This document shows, piece after piece, positions 1 to 10,270 of a DNA stretch of 64,000 nucleotides (positions within the stretch are counted from its first letter, which is position 1; the number at the start of each line of letters is the position of its first letter). The notes below the pieces were generated by a model, which saw only the letters and a program-made list of their open reading frames with translations, had not been told where the DNA came from and made no database searches. Position numbers and translations under genes: made by a program. Origin of the DNA: Candidatus Intricatilinea gracilis (GTDB lineage: Bacteria; Pseudomonadota; Gammaproteobacteria; Burkholderiales; Burkholderiaceae_C); NCBI GenBank assembly GCA_016702605.1, contig JADJDQ010000021.1, positions 868,001 to 932,000 on the forward strand. Reading direction: 5' to 3'.

Positions 1-199
1 GCGGCACCCCTGGCGCTGGCAGCGGACAGGTAGATGGCTGGTCGTCGGTGGATGGCGCGCCGTCCTACAACGGCAGGGCCATGTGCCCGACAGGCCGGCG
101 GCAAAGGGCGCCGATGGTGGCGACAAGGTCGGCTGTCGACACTGGGTGTCTGCCCGCATCCTGCGGGGATGGCTTCTTCCATCAACCACAAGGCAACCC
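1..199. other. Left edge, no recognised gene
   Basis: I see no recognisable gene here. The first 33 bases read in frame 1 as AAPLALAADR followed by TAG, which could be the C-terminal tail of a plus-strand gene lying mostly outside the window, but ten residues are too few to judge. The rest is upstream sequence of the DUF883 gene. Confidence 0.3.
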
Positions 200-472
200 A
201 TGTCCACCGAATCAGGCAATCATCTGATCGACCGCGCCGCCATGTCGACCGACCTCGCCACCGAACACGCTCTTGGTGCTGCACAGCGTGGTGTTGCCGC
301 CTTGCGCGACGGCAGGCAGCAGATGGTCGACCGCGCCCATGTGGCGTCCGACGCCGCGGTAGGCTACATCAAGGACGAGCCGGTCAAGTCGCTGCTGATC
401 GCTGCTGCGGCCGGCGCCGTCCTGATGGGTCTGCTGGGCTGGCTCACCCGTGCGCGCAGCGACCGTTACTGA
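200..472 (+). CDS. DUF883 (ElaB/YqjD-like) membrane-anchored protein
   Basis: A 90-residue protein with a long helical N-terminal part (residues 1-60) and one C-terminal transmembrane helix preceded by YIKDEPVKSLLIAAAAGAV. This layout is the hallmark of the DUF883/ElaB/YqjD family, inner-membrane proteins that in E. coli bind ribosomes in stationary phase and are stress induced. The helix ends with LTRARSDRY, a positively charged tail expected to stay in the cytoplasm. The ATG at 200 is chosen because coding character and family similarity begin there; upstream codons of the same frame are low quality. The role is inferred from the family only. Confidence 0.75.
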   Translation: MSTESGNHLIDRAAMSTDLATEHALGAAQRGVAALRDGRQQMVDRAHVASDAAVGYIKDEPVKSLLIAAAAGAVLMGLLGWLTRARSDRY

Positions 473-712
473 GGACCGAAGTTGTTCGAGTGCGCGGGCG
501 CTGTCACGCAGTGTCTCGCGCAGTTGATCCGGGGTGGCGAGTGCCTCGTCGGCCTGGCGTTGCATGCGCCAGATCACGGCGTTCAACTGCAGGCGCCAGT
601 CGGCGGCAGTGGCCAGACTGGCTGGTTGCACGCAGGCGCGATGGCTGTCCCCGGTGGCGTTGGCGCCCGACTCGACACCTGCCTGGATGCTTGTGCGCTG
701 CTGAGTGGTCAT
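212..712 (-). CDS. Hypothetical protein, doubtful 3' part
   Basis: Reading from the ATG at 712, the first roughly 78 codons have the codon choice of a real gene in this genome and encode a helical segment (for example ADWRLQLNAVIWRMQRQADE). After about position 475 the frame runs antisense through the DUF883 gene and loses that character. The true gene may therefore stop near 470: a one-base shift around 478-480 would bring a TAA into frame. Alternatively the whole open frame is chance. I do not recognise a family. Confidence 0.3.
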   Translation of the reverse strand: MTTQQRTSIQAGVESGANATGDSHRACVQPASLATAADWRLQLNAVIWRMQRQADEALATPDQLRETLRDSARALEQLRSSVTVAARTGEPAQQTHQDGAGRSSDQQRLDRLVLDVAYRGVGRHMGAVDHLLPAVAQGGNTTLCSTKSVFGGEVGRHGGAVDQMIA

Positions 713-806
713 GACCCCGAGCCTAGGGTGACTGCGACCAACGATCTGTGCGGCATCACACCAAGGCGGCGTGGCTCGAGCGCGCCGGTGATGCGTGGAG
801 GTCCGG

Positions 807-1521
807 TCAGGCGAGGTGTTCGCAGTAGACCTGCCGATCCGATTCGTAGCAGGTGCAGGCGGCAGCCTCGAGACCTGCGCGGTCGAGCACACTCAGCACC
901 CCGGTGGTAGGTGATCAACCCACGGCGCTGCAGTTCACCGGCGGCTTCGGTCACACCGACCCGCCTGACCCCCAGCATCAAGGCCAGAAACTCGTGGGTG
1001 ACGTGGAAGGTGTCCTGGTGGGCGCGATCCTGGCTCATCAGCAGCCAGCGCGCCAGGCGCGGGCCGATGAGGTGGAAGCGCATGCAGCCGGCCGAGGCCA
1101 CGGTCTGCGCCATCAAGACGTAGACGTAGTGGTCGAGCACGTGCTGCAAGGCCGTGCTTTGTGCCAGCTCGCGCTTGAAGGAGGCCACGCCGATGCGCCA
1201 TGAGGCACCGGCGCCTTGCACCAGGGCGCGCAGTGGCGAGGTGGTCACCCCCAGCACCAGTTGTGAGCCGACCATGCCTTCGCGTCCGACCATGCCCACC
1301 TCGATGCCTGGGTGGTCCTCGACCCTCGCCACCAGCGAGATGAAGCTGTCGACTGGAAAGTAGACGTGTTGCGTCGGTGTGCCGGCTTCACACAACACAT
1401 CACTCAGGACCAGCTGCACAGGGTCACACGACGCCAGCAATCGCGCCTGGTCGCGCAGGGGTAGACGTTCGATCAGGTGGTTCTGGGCAGGGGTCAAGAC
1501 GGCTCCGCAGGTGGTACCCAT
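807..1521 (-). pseudogene. Crp/Fnr-type regulator, frameshifted near the C-terminus
   Basis: Cyclic-nucleotide-binding-like N-terminal domain (YFPVDSFISLV, GMVGREGMVG) followed by a Crp-type winged helix (LALMLGVRRVGVTEAAGELQ). The continuous frame loses similarity after LITYHRG. Adding one base in the C run at 899-902 restores VLSVLDRAGLEAAACTCYE and a stop at 807, matching the C-terminus of the intact paralogue just downstream (VLDRPGLEARTCECYAV). The ATG at 1521 is chosen because the fold begins shortly after it. Without correction the protein gains about 60 unrelated residues and loses its last 30 native residues, outside the DNA-recognition helix. This is either real decay or a homopolymer sequencing error. 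Confidence 0.75.
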
Positions 1522-1628
1522 GCAGTCTGCGCTGCGATGCACCCCGCCATCGGTGGGGCAGCACACGTAGAGTGCCGATGGCGATGATCGAGGCTGGTCG
1601 AGTGTGGTGAGGACCTGTCGGCCAGCCG

Positions 1629-2348
1629 TCAATCGGCTTCACACCTGGGCAGCAGGCGGTCGTACTCCTTGCGCACCACGGCATAACACTCGCAGGTGCG
1701 AGCTTCGAGCCCCGGGCGGTCGAGCACCGTGATGTGCCCACGTGCGTATCGAATGAGGCTGAGCCGTTGCAGGCGCATCGCAGCTTCGGTCACGCCCTCG
1801 CGGCGCACACCCAGCATGTTGGCGATGAGCTCCTGCGTCATCACGAGGTCGTTGCCGGGCAGGCGATCCAGGCTCAGCAGCAGCCAGCGGCACAGTTGCT
1901 GGTCGAGCGAGTGGTGGCGGTTGCACACGGCCGTCTGCGCCATCTGTGTGATGAGCGCCTGGGTGTAGCGCAGCAGCAGGTGCATCACGGGGCCGGCACG
2001 TTCGAACTCGTCCTTGACGTCGTGTGCACTCAGGCGCCATCCTTGCCCCGCACTTTGCACCACGGCACGGCTGGGCGTTGTTTCGCCGCCCATGAACAGC
2101 GAGACGCCGACGATGCCTTCGTTTCCCACCACGGCGATCTCGGCCGAGGCGCCGTCTTCCATCACGTAGAGCAGCGAGATGATGGCCGTAGTCGGAAAGT
2201 ACACATGACTGAGCGTGCGACCCGACTCGTACATCACGTGGCCCAGCGGCAGATCGACCCATTCGAGCCTGGGCAGCCAACGCGCCAGCTCGGCCGCAGG
2301 CAATGCAGAGATCAGGTGGTTGCGTAGCGGGTCGGTGTGGTCTGCCAT
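1629..2348 (-). CDS. Crp/Fnr-family transcriptional regulator
   Basis: A 239-residue regulator. Residues ~10-130 form a cNMP-binding-like beta roll of the variant with HVYFPTTAIISLLYVMEDG and VVGNEGIVGVSLFMGG; residues ~150-225 form a Crp-type helix-turn-helix (LIANMLGVRREGVTEAAMRL). It lacks the Fnr cysteine cluster and the cAMP-contact residues of E. coli Crp, so its signal is unknown. It lies 107 bp upstream of the related frameshifted regulator on the same strand and diverges from the cyclic glucan synthase region. It closely resembles the regulator at 21358-22134, so these are paralogues. Confidence 0.88.
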   Translation of the reverse strand: MADHTDPLRNHLISALPAAELARWLPRLEWVDLPLGHVMYESGRTLSHVYFPTTAIISLLYVMEDGASAEIAVVGNEGIVGVSLFMGGETTPSRAVVQSAGQGWRLSAHDVKDEFERAGPVMHLLLRYTQALITQMAQTAVCNRHHSLDQQLCRWLLLSLDRLPGNDLVMTQELIANMLGVRREGVTEAAMRLQRLSLIRYARGHITVLDRPGLEARTCECYAVVRKEYDRLLPRCEAD

Positions 2349-2612
2349 GGTTCGGGATCTGAGGAGGAGCCGCGGTCGCCCGGACGGTGGAGCCTTGCCT
2401 TGCGACGTTGGCGGACTATAGGCAGTTGGCAGCTGCCGGTATGTTCGTCAACGCACATGGAATAGTGTCATTTTGCTGCGCTGCAACCGGCTGGTGGGCT
2501 CGATCCGGGTTCGGGTTCGCCAACGTACAGACATCACCGCGTTTCGGCCTTAGAAACGGGTCATTGGTGGGTCCTTTGCGACCCGCCTTCCCGCACCCCA
2601 CCAAGGCAGACC
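2349..2612. other. Intergenic region between regulator and glucan-synthase locus
   Basis: Divergent promoter region. It holds a perfect 10-bp palindrome GGCAGCTGCC at 2428-2437 and a locally AT-richer stretch just downstream (about 2460-2475). I see no RNA gene. The palindrome could be an operator for the adjacent Crp-type regulator, but it does not match the classical Crp or Fnr site. Confidence 0.3.
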
Positions 2613-2690
2613 ATGACCACCTTCGACCACACGCACCGCCAGATGTACAGGCTGGCTTCCTGCCCGCTCGAACCGAGCTGTGGTCTGTGA
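2613..2690 (+). CDS. Possible 25-residue leader ORF
   Basis: ATG at 2613 opens a 25-codon frame starting MTTFDHTHRQMYRLASC. Its TGA at 2688-2690 overlaps the ATG at 2690 of the next small gene as TGATG, the usual form of translational coupling. It might instead be the true N-terminus of the following protein, separated by a one-base shift. No family is recognised. Confidence 0.25.
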   Translation: MTTFDHTHRQMYRLASCPLEPSCGL

Positions 2691-2920
2691 TGGCCGCGCC
2701 GCCCGTCTGGGCCACCTCGTCGCACGGCGAAGCCGCGCAGACCCGTCCGGTCGATCTGGCCACCTTGGGTGAACACACCGCCCACTGCAGCAGCACCAAC
2801 GGGCGGCTTGCCTCCATGCGTTGTGGCGCCGGCAGCCTGCTGGGTTTCGTCTCGGCCCGCCTGGTGACGACTGCCGCGCTGATAGGCCTGTTGATTGCCG
2901 CCGTGCTGATGTGGTCGTAG
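2690..2920 (+). CDS. Small protein with C-terminal membrane helix
   Basis: A 76-residue product: a polar N-terminal half, then one hydrophobic helix (LVTTAALIGLLIAAVLMW) ending at the C-terminus, so probably tail-anchored in the inner membrane. It ends with TAG only 3 bp before the ATG of the glucan synthase, which suggests co-transcription. No family is recognised. The layout resembles DUF883-type proteins but the sequence does not. Confidence is limited by its size. Confidence 0.4.
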   Translation: MAAPPVWATSSHGEAAQTRPVDLATLGEHTAHCSSTNGRLASMRCGAGSLLGFVSARLVTTAALIGLLIAAVLMWS

Positions 2921-2923
2921 ACC

Positions 2924-5082
2924 ATGGCTGTCACGCCGTGGGGCCGCCTGACGCCCGGTCTGGCGGCGCCGCTCGCGCGCTTGCTGGACGTCGACACCGG
3001 GCCGCTGCTTGCGCCGATCCGATCCGAGATCTTCGGCCCGCAGCGGTTTGCCGAACATGGCCGCAGCCTGGGCCTGACCCATGAAGCACGCCGGCCCGGC
3101 TGGGCCGATGCGAGTTTCTTCCCGCGCCTGCGCGGCAACATCGAGATGTTGCGCAATGCTCACCGGGCGATTGCTGCACAGGCCGCCATCGGCGACAACG
3201 TCAGCCCGGCGTCGCAGTGGTTGCTCGACAACTTCCACATCATCGAAGCCCAGCTGCTGGCCATCCACGAGGGCCTGCCGCGCAACTACTTTCGCGCCTT
3301 GCCGGTGCTGGTGGGTGAACCGCTGGCCGGCCTGCCGCGGGTCTACGGTGTGGCCTGGGCCTTTGTGGCCCATGCCGACAGTGCATTCGACGAGGACCTG
3401 CTGGTTCACTACCTGTGCGCCTACCAGGAGACCTGTTGCCTGCGTCTGAGCGAAACGTGGGCGCTGCCCACCACCTTGCGGGTGGTGCTGGTCGAGAACC
3501 TGCGCCGGCTGGCCGAACGTGTGGCCACCCAGAAGGCGGCGCGCGAACTCGCCAACCTGTGCTGCGACCAGATCGACGCCAGCAGCACGGCCATGCTTCA
3601 ACTGGTGTACGAGCACATCCAGGCGCGCGGCGCCGGTGACGCCTTTCTGGCCCAGATGGGTCAGCGGCTGCAGGACCGAGCCAGTGGCAGCGACGAACGG
3701 GTGCCAGCCGTCGTACGGCTGTGGCTGCAGGGTGTCTTGCCCAATCTGGCCGCCGTGCAGGCGCACCAGAGTGCACAACAGACCGCCGACAACCTGAGTG
3801 TGAGCAACGCCATGGCGTCGTTGCGCGCCATCGGTGATGCCGACTGGGCCGCCATCGTCGAACGCAGCAGCCCGCTCATTCGGCTGATGCTCACATCCAG
3901 TCTGTTTGCCGCCGAACACTTCGTCACCCGCGACGAGACCTTGCACGGCATCGAACGCCTGTCCCGGCGCAGCCATCGCAGCGAGATCGAAGTGGCCCAG
4001 GCCCTGCTCGACCGCATGAGCGCGGGCGCGCGAGTCCGAGCCGCGGCTGCCGACAGTGCCGATGCCGATGGAACATGCGACCCCACGGCCGACGCTGCAG
4101 TCGCCGGCCACTGGCTGCGTGGACCGGGCCGCCCGGCCCTGACCCAGGCTCTCGGCCTGTACCAGCGCTGGCCGCAGGCCTGGCTGGCGGCCTGGTTCAG
4201 TTCACGCAAGCAACTCGTCTTGCCGCATTACCTACTCACGGTGGCACTTGCCACTGGCGCGCTGGTGGCCTGGCTGCCGCAGGTGCGACTGCCCTGGGCC
4301 TGGCTGGTGATGGTGCTGCTGGTCTGGCCGGCGTCCGAGGCTGTGATCGCCTTGCTGCATCGGCTGATCAGTGAATCGACCCGGCCACGACCGCTGTCGC
4401 GCCTGGCACTCGCCGACGGCATCGGTGCAGGTCAGCGCGTGATGGTGGTGATACCGGGCATGCTGGGCAGCAGCACGGCCATCGCCGATCTGGCGCACCG
4501 CCTGCAACTGCATTACCTGGCCAATCCCGAGTCCCATGCCCAGTTCGCCCTGCTCACCGACTGGTCCGACGCCGACGCGGCGCAAACGCCTACCGATGCC
4601 CCCTTGCTGGCGCAGGCCACCCGGCTGATCACCGAACTCAACACTCGCCACCTGCAGCCGGACGATGCGCCGGGCTGGTCGCGGTTTGTGCTGCTGCACC
4701 GCGAGCGCCGCTACAGCAGCAGCGAACGGCGCTGGATCGGCTGGGAGCGCAAACGCGGCAAGCTCGAACAGTTGATTGCCCTGCTGGCAGAACCCGTCGC
4801 ACCGCCGCCGGCCTTCATCGATCTGGGCGCCATGTCGCGGCCGGCCGCCGGTACACGCTACCTCGTCACGCTGGACAGCGACACCCAGTTGCCGCCCGGG
4901 CGACTGCGCGACCTGGTGGGGGTGGCGGCCCATCCGGCCAATCTGCCGCGCCTGAGCGCCGACGGCAAACGTGTCGTGGCGGGTTACGGCATCCTGCAGC
5001 CGCGTCTGGTGACACCGCTGCCGCTGCCCAGCGAAGACACCTGGTTCCACCGCATGTTTGCCGGCCAGAGTGGCATCGACCC
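2924..5082 (+). CDS. Glucan synthase segment 1: N-terminal and first half of GT84
   Basis: This segment carries the family's N-terminal helical region (LRGNIEMLRNAHRAI, FHIIEAQLLAIHEGLPRNYF), a membrane pair at residues ~430-485 (HYLLTVALATGALVAWLPQV onward), and the start of the glycosyltransferase with its DxD site TLDSDTQLP near residue 650, which binds UDP-glucose through a divalent metal. Uncorrected, the frame runs on to a stop at 5212 with unrelated residues after GIDP. Confidence 0.8.
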
Positions 5083-7575
5083 TACAGCGCCGCAAGCTCC
5101 GAGGTCTACCAGGATCTGTTCGACGAAGGCAGCTTCACCGGCAAGGGTCTGCTCGATGTGCAGGCCATGCACGCCGTGCTGGGTGGCAGCTTGCCCGAGG
5201 ATCAGGTGTTGAGCCACGACCTGCTCGAAGGTGCACTGGCGCGTTGTGCTGCCGTCACCGACATCACCTTGATCGAGGACGCACCGTTTCATGCCGAAGT
5301 GGCGGCCTCGCGCGTTCACCGCTGGACACGTGGTGACTGGCAGCTGTTGCCCATCTTGCTGCGCACGTCCCCCTTCGTGCTGCCGCCGTTTCGCTCGTAC
5401 CCGCTCGGTGCGGTGAACCGCTGGAAGATCACCGACAACCTGCGCCGCTCACTCGTGCCGCCGATCTCGCTGCTGCTGTTGCTGCTGGCGCTGGCTGGTG
5501 TCGTGCTCAGCCCCGTGTCGACCCTGGCGCTGGTGCTGGCTGCCTTTGCCGCCGGACCCCTGATGGGCGCCCTGGCCGGCTTGCTGCCCAGCCGCGAGGC
5601 CGTGGCGCGGCTGCATTTCTTCCGCCAGGCCGGTGTCGATCTGCTTCGGGCAGTCAGCGGTGGTCTGTGGCACCTGGCCATGTTGCTGCAACACGCCTTG
5701 CTGGCCGTCGATGCCATCACACGCGCCCTCTACCGCGTGGTGGTGAGCCATCACCTGCTGCTGCAGTGGACCACCGCTGCGGCCGCCCAGGCCATGGCCA
5801 GTGACGATCTGCCCACGGCGGTGCGGCGCCACTGGAGTGTGCCGCTGGTGGCGCTGCTGCTTGGTGGTGGCTTGTGGCTGCTCGGCACGCCGCATCCGGC
5901 CTGGACCGTCGTGTTGTGTCTGCTCTGGGGCGCGGCGCCCTTGTGGACCTGGCTGGTCAGCCGCACCGGCCTGACCAGCCAGCCCCAGACCTGCTCACCC
6001 GCCGATGCGGCCTACTTGCAGGGCATCGCCCGCGAGACCTGGGGCTACTTCGAGCGTTGTGTCACCGCGGCCGACCATCATCTGCCGCCCGACAACCTGC
6101 AGGTCGTGCCTTACGACATGCTGGCGCGGCGCACCTCACCCACCAACATCGGCCTGTACCTGCTGAGTGTGGCTTGTGCGCGCGAGTTCGGCTGGATCGA
6201 CACCCCCGAACTGCTGCGCCGCCTGCACGCCACCCTCGGCACGCTTGACCACCTGCCGCGGCATCGCGGGCACTTCCTGAACTGGTACGACACACAACAC
6301 TGCACGGCGTTGCTGCCCATGTATGTGTCGACCGTCGACAGCGGCAACCTCAGCGGCCACCTGCTGGCCGTGGCGCAGGCTTGTCGCGCGCTGGCCAGGC
6401 GCCCCGTCGATACATCGGAAGCGCCGGCGTTGTGCGGGTTGGCCGAGCGCTGCGAGGCACTGGCCTGGGAGGCCGACTTCAGCTTCCTGTACCACCCGCG
6501 CCGGCATCTGCTGCACATCGGCTACCGCGTGGCCGAGCAGCAGCTCGACGCAGGGTATTACGACCTGCTGGCCTCGGAGTCGCGCCTGACCAGCCTGCTG
6601 GCCATCGCCAAGGGTGACGTGCCGGTACGCCACTGGGCAGCACTCGGGCGGCCGTTCTACGCGGTGGGGGCGGCCGCGGGCCTGCGGTCATGGTCGGGCT
6701 CGATGTTCGAGTACCTCATGCCCACGCTGGTGCTGGCCGAACCACACGGCAGTGTGCTGCGTGAGGCCTGCCTGGCCGCACTGGTCGAACAACGCGCCTT
6801 TGCCGCGCGCCACGGTGTGCCGTGGGGCATCTCGGAGTCGGCGCACTCGGGGTGTGATCACACCCTGGCCTATCAGTATTCACCTCAAGGTGTGCCGCGC
6901 CTGGCGCTGCGCCGTACACCGCCGGACGAACTGGTGATTGCGCCTTATGCCACCGGGCTGGCGGCGCAACTCGAACCACACCGCGCGGCGCAGAACTATG
7001 CCGTGATGCAGGGCCTGGGTGCACGTGGTGCGCTGGGTTTTGTCGAGGCCCTCGACTACACCTCGTCGCGCCAGACCGTCGGCGAAGCCATGACACCGGT
7101 GCGGACCTTCATGGCGCATCACCAGGGCATGACGCTGGTGGCGTTGGCCAATGTGCTGCTGCACGGCGCGCCGCAGCGCTGGGGCATGTCCAATCCACAC
7201 ATCGAGGCGGTGGCGTCGCTGTTGCACGAACGGGCGCCGCGCGAGGTGTCGGTGTTGCACGCCCTGTCACCCGAAGCGCCGCAGACGCAGCATCAAAAGG
7301 CGCTGACGATGCAGCGCCAGGTGCTGCCGGGCCGCCATGCCATCGAACCGACCCACCTGTTGTCGAACGGCCGCTACAGCGTGGCGATACGCGCCAACGG
7401 CGCCGGGCGCAGCCGCTGCGGCAACAGCGACGTCACCCGCTGGCGTGACGACGCCTTGCGCGACGCCTACGGCAGCTTCCTGTGGTTGCGCCGCGTCGGG
7501 CCACAGGGTGATGCCGGTGAGCCGATGTCGCTGACGCAGCATCCGGCGCCCGATCCACATGCCGACTACTTCGAG
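5083..7575 (+). CDS. Glucan synthase segment 2: end of GT84, membrane segments, glucoamylase-like domain
   Basis: Continues the glycosyltransferase with the acceptor-site motif RVHRWTRGDWQLLP (the RxxRW type). It is followed by several membrane helices (about 5455-5600 and 5830-5960) and the DUF3131/glucoamylase-like domain (YLQGIARETWGYFERC, RTSPTNIGLYLLS, HQGMTLVALANVLL). An open frame with an internal start covers 5158-7656, but the family sequence begins right at the shift. Confidence 0.8.
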
Positions 7576-10270
7576 TGTCTTCCATGCGGACCGCGTCTGC
7601 CTGGATGCCCTTTGGCCCGACCTGCACAGCCGCATCACGGTGTGGGTGAGCCCTGAGGACGACATCGAATTCCGCCGCGTCGAGCTGAACAACCTGGGCC
7701 AGCTGCCGATCGAGATCGACCTGATCTCGGCCTTCGAGCCTACCTTGTCCGACCCACGTGCCGACGAGGCCCACCCGGCCTTCGGCAACCTGTTCGTGAA
7801 GGCGCACAGCGATTGGGGTCAGCAGGCCCTGTTGTTCGAACGCAAGCCCAGGCTGGCCACCGAAGCCGGACTGCACATGGCGCACTTCGTGGCAGAAAGT
7901 GGCCCGCAACTGCGTGGCCTGAGCCATCAGGTGGATCGCCAGCGCTGGCTTGGTCGCAACCGCGCCAGCTGGTCGCCGCGCGCCGATCTGCAGGCCTGGC
8001 AGATCCGCGCAAGCGGCATCGACGACAGTGGCGCCCAGGTGCTCGACACCGGCCTGGATCCGATGTGTGCGCTGGGTCTGCGCCTGGTCATCACACCCGG
8101 TGTGCCGGTGCGCCTGACACTGGCCACGGCAGCCAGTGGTGATGCTTGCACCTTGCGCGCCGTGATCGACAAATATCGCCAGCCCAGCCACATCGAACGT
8201 GCGCTGCTGATGTCGGCTACGCTGGCGGGCATCCGCCTGCATACGCTGCGTATCGGCGCCAGCACCTACACAACGGCGCAGACACTGACCACGGCGTTGA
8301 TGTTCACCTTGAGCCGTCCCCCTGCGGCCGGTGCACAGCGGCGCGATCGACGCGTGTTGTGGCGCTTCGGCATCTCGGGTGATCGGCCCATCGTGCTGGT
8401 GTCGGTAGCGGGTATTGCCGGGCTCGGCCTGGTGCGTTCGCTCAACCAGGCGCTCAGCCTGTGGTCGTGGGGCGGTGTGGCCTGTGATCTGGTGGTGGTG
8501 AATACCGAACCCGCTTCGTACGAGATGGCCCTGCAGCGAGAGCTGGCCAGCCTGCGTGACCGCCACGACGGCGATGCCGCCGCACGTGCCAGCCAGGCGC
8601 CGAGCGGCTGGCATCTGCTGCGCACCGATGACCTGAGCGCCGACGAACTGGGCACCCTGCAGTGCCTGGCTCGCCTGCGCCTGCAGGCCGACGGGCGGTC
8701 GCTGGCGCACCATCTCAACGAGTGGGCAAGCCAGCACGAAGAGGCCCTGCAGCTGAGGCACGAGACGTCACATACCGCCTTGTCGGCGGGTGCCTGGCTG
8801 GCCAGTGCGCCGGCACCGTCGCAAGGCCTGTTTGCCGAGCACCTGCCAGGCCGCGCGGGTGAGTTCTCGTTCGACGTGAGCAGTGGCCAGCGGCCGAGCC
8901 GACCCTGGGTCAACGTGATGGCCAATGCCGGCTTTGGCAGCCAGCTCAGCGAGGCCGGTGGTGGCATGAGCTGGGCGGTCAACAGCCGCATGAACCAGCT
9001 CACGCCCTGGTCGAACGACCCGGTGAGTGATACACCCGGCGAATGGCTGCTGCTGCAGGATCTGCGCAGCCACGAGGTGTGGAGCCTGACACCGTCGGCC
9101 TGGGGCGCAGCCGGTGTGGTGTACCGCGTGGTTCATGGACAGGGTGACAGCCTGATACGCCACAAGCTGGGTGATCTGGAGGTCACGGCCACCTGGTGCG
9201 TCGACCCGGTCACGGCCGTCAAGCAGGTGCATGTGTCGGTCGTCAACCGCGGCCAGCGCACGCGCCAGCTGCGCCTGGTGGCCATGGCGGAATGGCTGCT
9301 GGGATCGCAGCGCAGTGACCGCGCCGGTGTGTCGACCCTGCCGGATCACCAGGCCACACCCGGCGCCTGCCTGATCGTGCTGCTGGCCACACAACAGGAG
9401 CAGAGTGCGGGTTTCGGTGGTGGCACCGCGTTTCTGGCCGCCATCGACCCGGAACTTGGCGACACCGGCGCGCAAGACCTGTCTGCCACCTGGGGTGATG
9501 CCCGCGACCTGATTGAACCGGGCAGGCCGGGCGACTGGACCTGCGACCGGCGCGAGTTCTTCGATGCACGTGGCCACCCGGTGTTGCCCGATCACCTGGG
9601 CCGACAACACGGCAATGCCGATGACCCCTGCGCTGCGTTGGCCTTGCGACTCAGTGTGCCCAGTGGTGATGCTGCCGAACGCACCCTGCTGCTGGGCTGG
9701 GCGCCCAGCCCGGCGCTGGCCAGTCAGCTGGCCGTGTCGGCTGCGGTTGAGCAACCCGGCGAACGACTACGTGCGGCCCGTGCCATGTGGGATCAGCTGC
9801 TGGGTGCCACCGAGGTCCACACCCCCGACCCGCTGTTCGATGCCATGGTGAATCGCTGGCTGCTTTATCAAGGGGTGTCGTGCCGGCTGTGGGCCAAGGC
9901 GGGCTTTTATCAGGCCGGTGGCGCCACCGGGTTTCGTGATCAGCTGCAGGACGCGATGGCACTGGCCTGGACAGCGCCACACCTGCTGCGCGAGCAGATC
10001 GTGCGATGTGCCTCGCGCCAGTTCGTCGAAGGTGATGTGCAGCACTGGTGGCACGACCCGCTCGGTGCTGGTGTGCGCACCCATTTCTCGGACGACCTGG
10101 TGTGGCTGCCCTATGCCCTGGCGTATTACCTGCACCGTACCGGAGATGCCGGTGTGCTCGATGAACCCGTGGCCTTCATCGAAGGGCTGGTCATCCCCGC
10201 TGGTGCCGAAGACATCTACGGCACTCCGGGCATCAGCGCCGCGGTGGAGTCGGTCTACGAACACGCCCGC
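7576..10270 (+). CDS. Glucan synthase segment 3: GH94 N-terminal and linker domains
   Basis: Holds the carbohydrate-binding beta-sandwich of GH94-type enzymes (ITVWVSPEDDIEFRRVELNN) and a second copy of that fold with WAVNSRMNQLTPWSNDPVSD. It then enters the helical barrel (RLWAKAGFYQAGGATGFRDQ, WWHDPLGAGVRTHFSDDLVW). The open frame covers 7559-10285. Confidence 0.8.

Noticed and set aside
34..714. Long open frame in plus frame 1
   Set aside because: Arg/Cys-rich translation is typical of a shadow frame in GC-rich DNA; the DUF883 gene in frame 2 explains the region.
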